Part shown: positions 61,141-64,000 of the stretch, one piece after another
How positions within the stretch are numbered: the first letter of the stretch is position 1
Layout: every line of letters starts with the position of its first letter
Assembly: GCA_963741305.1 (NCBI GenBank)
Contig: CAVUHL010000003.1
Location: 6,324,001-6,388,000, forward strand
Direction: 5' to 3'
Source of the DNA: DATMER01 sp963741305
GTDB lineage: Bacteria; Acidobacteriota; Thermoanaerobaculia; Multivoradales; UBA5704
DNA: 64,000 bases
Notes under the pieces: model-generated
Databases searched by the model: none
Seen by the model: only the letters and a program-made list of their open reading frames with translations
What the model was told of the DNA's origin: nothing
Program-made: the position numbers and the translations under genes

Positions 61141-62982
61141 ATGAGCTTTTTCAGCCGCTGGATTCGCCTTGTACCTGCCTTGGTCCTCCTGCTCGCCGCG
61201 AGCCTGGCATGCCGCCCGGATGAACCGGATGCCGGCGGCGAGGTTACCCCGAGCCCGAGCCCTGCTCCCGCTGTCGCGAGCTGCGTGGTGAACGGCACAC
61301 TGCCCTATCTCGATTGCCCGGCATTCCCGAACACGTCGGCCACGGCTCAGCCGCAATGGGACTACTTCGCCTGGAACAGCTTCTTCGCCGCCAACTGGCC
61401 GGCCCTCGACCCTGCGACGAACAACTGGCAGCGGGGCTTCCCGGACCTCAACCAGAGCTTCGTCAACGCTGCCGGAACGTCCCTGCTCACCTGGGAGACG
61501 TTCAAGGAGAAGCGCGAGGTCTTCTTCTATCCGCCGACCACCAACGTGGACCCGGGAGCCTGGAACCAGGAGCCGAACTACGGACCGATCCCCAGCACTC
61601 CCCTGTGCTCCGACAGCCAGGGCAAACCCGCCGTGCCGACCCGGCTCCTCGGCCAGGGCGGCAAGCTGGTCTACGACAGCCTCGACGAGACCGTCGAGGT
61701 GCTCTCCGAGGCTTTAGAGCAGCCGGCCGCGCTCTGCGGCGGCTTCACCAAGAACCCCTGCAGCGCGGACGGGACGGGAAAGCCCGATTGCAGCTGCCTC
61801 GTCGGGCTGCCGGTGGCGCCGCGGGTGTGGAAGGGAAGCCCGACGAAAACGAACCCGCAGCCCGTCCTCTATGAGGTCAAGGTCAACTACGACTTCTACC
61901 ACTACGTCCGGACGAACAAGCTCTACCTGGACTCCATGGCCGAGAAGGCTTCCGGTGCGCCCGACTACAAGGACAAGACGAAGATCCGGCTTCCCTACCG
62001 GACCAGCGCAGTGCAGGGTTCCGGCGGCCCCGGTCCCAGCGCGGTGACGTCGTACGACTCCCGGGCCTGCCTCGCCGCCTACTCGAAGGTTGGACCGAAC
62101 ACCAATATGAACCCCTGCCCCGTCGGCTCGATCCACATCAAGACCGCCTGGATCCCCATCCAGAACGAAGACGCCTCGAAGTACCACACCGCGGAGGCTG
62201 CCTACTTCAAGACCGAGAACGGCAAGGCGTGCATGAGCTACGCGACATTCGGAATGGTCGGGATCCACATCATCCAGCGTGTCCACACGGGAGCCGGAGC
62301 GTCCTCGGCCCCAGTGGGCGGAACCTTCGTCTTCTCGACATGGGAGCACGTCGACAACGACCAGGCCGGGTTCACGTACTCCAACTACTTCCCCGGTCAG
62401 CCTTTCGCGGGTCCGCCCCAGCGCGCCACCTTCTATCCTCAGCCGTCGGCGGCCCTGCCGGTGACGCGCAAGTACCCGATCCTCCCGGGCACGCAAAAGG
62501 TCAATAGCCAGGTTCACACGGCGATCAAGGCGGTGAACCCGAATTCGGTCTGGCTCAACTACCAGCTCGTCGGCACCCAGTTCCAGGCGATCGACATCCA
62601 GAGCCTGCCGCCGAATCCTGCCAATCCGAACGATCCCACGGGCATCGGCCAGCCGCTCTACCTGGCAAACCTGGTTATCGAGACCAATGAAGGGTTGCAG
62701 CACTTCCAGGGCTTGCCGCCCCTGGTTTCCGCGGCCGCCCCGTTCAGCAAGGTCATCCCCGGCAACCACACACTCGCCTTCAACCGCAGCGCGAGCAACA
62801 TGACTTTCTCGCCGACCGGGAATCCATCCGCGCTCAAGGGTTTCAACATGGGCGGTTGCATGGGCTGCCACGGCGTGGCCCAGACCAAGGGCTACTCCTT
62901 CAGCTTCGTGCTCTTCGACGGGCAAGCGGGTGCCGACGTGGACACGCAGACGAACTTCGCCCTCGCGCCGGTCTCGCGCTGA
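61141..62982 (+). CDS. Mono-heme c-type cytochrome-like lipoprotein of unknown family
   Basis: 613 residues. The signal peptide ends LLAASLAC (lipid-modified Cys24). A short Pro/Ser linker follows. Near the C-terminus CMGCH (Cys573-His577) fits one covalent heme. The body is rich in Asn, Pro, Tyr and aromatic residues with paired cysteines (CSADGTGKPDCSC), as in secreted proteins. There is no domain I recognise, and AGGAGG precedes the ATG. It could be an electron-transfer or hydrolytic surface protein. Confidence 0.7.
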   Translation: MSFFSRWIRLVPALVLLLAASLACRPDEPDAGGEVTPSPSPAPAVASCVVNGTLPYLDCPAFPNTSATAQPQWDYFAWNSFFAANWPALDPATNNWQRGFPDLNQSFVNAAGTSLLTWETFKEKREVFFYPPTTNVDPGAWNQEPNYGPIPSTPLCSDSQGKPAVPTRLLGQGGKLVYDSLDETVEVLSEALEQPAALCGGFTKNPCSADGTGKPDCSCLVGLPVAPRVWKGSPTKTNPQPVLYEVKVNYDFYHYVRTNKLYLDSMAEKASGAPDYKDKTKIRLPYRTSAVQGSGGPGPSAVTSYDSRACLAAYSKVGPNTNMNPCPVGSIHIKTAWIPIQNEDASKYHTAEAAYFKTENGKACMSYATFGMVGIHIIQRVHTGAGASSAPVGGTFVFSTWEHVDNDQAGFTYSNYFPGQPFAGPPQRATFYPQPSAALPVTRKYPILPGTQKVNSQVHTAIKAVNPNSVWLNYQLVGTQFQAIDIQSLPPNPANPNDPTGIGQPLYLANLVIETNEGLQHFQGLPPLVSAAAPFSKVIPGNHTLAFNRSASNMTFSPTGNPSALKGFNMGGCMGCHGVAQTKGYSFSFVLFDGQAGADVDTQTNFALAPVSR

Positions 62983-62998
62983 GGGTGCTGCAAGAGGT

Positions 62999-63024
62999 GG
63001 GGCGTCACTTCGGTGTGGCGCCCC
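62999..63024. terminator. Hairpin with UUCG-type loop, overlapping the TfoX gene stop
   Basis: GGGGCG and CGCCCC arms with an inner CAC-TTCG-GTG, followed by a C/T-rich stretch. It lies between the convergent cytochrome-like and TfoX-like genes and could serve both. Confidence 0.5.
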
Positions 63025-63385
63025 GCTTCTTCGCTCCCCCTGCCTTTTTTCCGGTCTTCGCCTTCATCCGCTGCGTGGCGGCCAGGGATTTGCGAGCCCA
63101 CTCCACCAACTCGTCCGGGTCGTCCATGACCTCGTCCGGGACGGTGTAGAACGGCATGGAGCGGCTCTTGTCTTCATAGGGCTGGAACGGCCCGATGCCC
63201 AGCGCCTCGTAGTCGGGCCGGTTCTCGTCGTCCGCCCGGAGGAGGAGCCGGTCACCCGCGACGATTGCGATCATCAACTCATCCACGTATACCCCGTAGC
63301 CGCCGAACATGAACCGGTAAGATGCCTGACCCAGCGGCGAGAGCAGGTCCACCACGTAGTCGCAGAATTCATTGGTTCTTGGCAT
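63005..63385 (-). CDS. TfoX/Sxy N-terminal domain protein
   Basis: 126 residues. The core YRFMFGGYGVYVDELMIAIVAGDRLLLRADDEN and MPFYTVPDEVMDDPDELVEWARKSL matches the TfoX_N family. The C-terminal tail is Lys-rich (KAKTGKKAGGAKKRG). Full TfoX proteins with a second domain activate competence in proteobacteria; single-domain versions have no clear role. ATG 63385. Confidence 0.87.
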   Translation of the reverse strand: MPRTNEFCDYVVDLLSPLGQASYRFMFGGYGVYVDELMIAIVAGDRLLLRADDENRPDYEALGIGPFQPYEDKSRSMPFYTVPDEVMDDPDELVEWARKSLAATQRMKAKTGKKAGGAKKRGATPK

Positions 63386-63412
63386 GGGGCGAGGCTAGCA
63401 TGGGGCTAAGGA

Positions 63413-63454
63413 CCGTGAGACGCGGAAGCCTCTCCGTGAGACACGGAAGCCTCT
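63413..63454. repeat. Two 21-bp direct repeats, possible start of a degenerate array
   Basis: Two adjacent 21-bp units differ at one position. Each begins with the dyad CCGTG-AGA-CACGG or CCGTG-AGA-CGCGG, then AAGCCTCT. Farther on, (A/G/T)CGG recurs at roughly 18-23 bp to about 63530, suggesting decayed units. The gap 63386-63604 has no gene. Confidence 0.5.
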
Positions 63455-63556
63455 CCTCATGCGGCTCAGTCAGCTGTTCTCTTGCGGTTAGAGGCCGAGA
63501 GGATCACGGATCTGTACGAGAACCTTCTCGGCCGACGCCTTCCAAAAAGGTGCGAG

Positions 63557-63588
63557 CTTTGAAAGAAAACAGCCGTTCTCTTTCAAAG
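63557..63588 (-). terminator. Hairpin downstream of the right-edge gene
   Basis: Perfect 10-bp arms CTTTGAAAGA / TCTTTCAAAG with a 12-nt loop. On the minus strand it follows the stop of the last gene, and TTTTT occurs a few bases later. It could end that transcript. Confidence 0.5.
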
Positions 63589-63604
63589 GTAGGGGGGGCT
63601 GTGC

Positions 63605-64000
63605 TCAGGCTGCGCGATCGGCGACCTGCAGGACCCCCTCGGTGGCCAAGCCCAACACTAGATGCCCCGCGAGGCCGCGCGCATGGGTCTGCCATGGGAA
63701 CGCGGCAGGCCCGGGGGTGAGCCCGAGCGCGGCATTTCCCACTTCGTCGAGCAGCAGCCAGACGGCGGTGCCGAATAGCGCGCCTGTCGCCAACTCGCGG
63801 CCGGGACCCCCGTCGGCCAGACGACGGCGCAGCAGTCCGTAAACAGCACCCGAGCCGATGCCGACGGCCCAGTGGATCGCCGATCCGAGCTTCTTCCTCT
63901 CGTCCTCGGAGAGCTGACTGTACGCGAAGCCGGCGGCCTTCTCCGCCGCCACTTCGTAGGCGGTCTTGTCTCCCCGCGCCTGGTCCTCGCGCTTCCGGGC
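63605..64000 (-). CDS. Membrane protein, possibly DUF1440/YagU-like, N-terminus beyond right edge
   Basis: The frame is open from the window edge to the stop at 63605 (131 residues seen). A Lys/Arg/Glu-rich start (KREDQARGDKTAYEVAAEKAAG) precedes about three hydrophobic segments (IHWAVGIGSGAVYGLLRR, GALFGTAVWLLLDEVG, GLAGHLVLGLATEGVL). The layout recalls DUF1440/YagU proteins, with no firm match. A GTG at 63952 is possible as start, but the open upstream frame suggests a longer gene. Confidence 0.6.
   Translation of the reverse strand, partial: ARKREDQARGDKTAYEVAAEKAAGFAYSQLSEDERKKLGSAIHWAVGIGSGAVYGLLRRRLADGGPGRELATGALFGTAVWLLLDEVGNAALGLTPGPAAFPWQTHARGLAGHLVLGLATEGVLQVADRAA

Overview
The window is a dense, GC-rich bacterial chromosome segment around the replication-initiation genes. 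The gene content suggests an Acidobacteriota-like organism, perhaps Thermoanaerobaculia: bacillithiol synthesis (bshC-bshB1-bshA), a membrane pyrophosphatase, bactofilin joined to parAB, a RimK/RimB/aspartoacylase cluster and many GTG/TTG starts. This placement is inferred from gene content, not computed. No rRNA, CRISPR array or intact transposase was seen.

Left block (1-17.3 kb, all minus strand): dnaA-dnaN-recF-gyrB-gyrA with a candidate oriC between dnaA and dnaN. A small DUF4160/DUF2442 pair is wedged between gyrB and gyrA. Downstream lies a close-packed run of fsa, CPBP protease, M20 peptidase, CYTH, sugar nucleotidyltransferase and HAD phosphatase genes. Upstream of dnaA on the same strand is rimB-rimK-aspartoacylase.

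Middle block (17.3-27.2 kb): a gene-free stretch holds three tandem copies of a roughly 220-nt structured RNA-like element, each ending in a hairpin, followed by mutY. Next come a Panacea/RelE-type toxin-antitoxin operon with a P-loop kinase and a TPR protein, then an aminotransferase, recR, ybaB, dnaX and the SRP RNA gene. An orphan second Panacea gene, a 21-bp periodic repeat array, tadA and two tRNA-Ser genes follow.

Right oriC arm (27.3-33.8 kb, plus strand): rpmH-rnpA-yidD-yidC-jag, two parS sites, rsmG-parA-parB and a bactofilin gene. This is the usual partner of dnaA-dnaN, here separated from dnaA by about 12.5 kb.

Rest (33.8-64 kb): membrane phosphatase, DUF4845-like protein, two signal peptidases I, ComEA-like and pilin-like proteins, cutA, cystathionine gamma-synthase/lyase and mtnA. 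Then comes a small decayed region with two toxin-antitoxin modules whose toxins are broken, flanking a 20-bp dyad repeat array and abutting the tmRNA gene. After it lie dusB, a SUMF1-type protein, the bacillithiol operon preceded by a methyltransferase, small membrane proteins, a second yidD, sspB, a glycine-zipper lipoprotein, an ABC exporter, a kinase-like protein lacking catalytic residues, hppA, a mono-heme lipoprotein, a TfoX-like protein and a partial gene at the right edge.

The least explained signals are the triple RNA-like element (17.5-18.3 kb), the repeat arrays with a two-helical-turn period (26.1, 42.5 and 63.4 kb) and the small gene pairs inserted in housekeeping operons.
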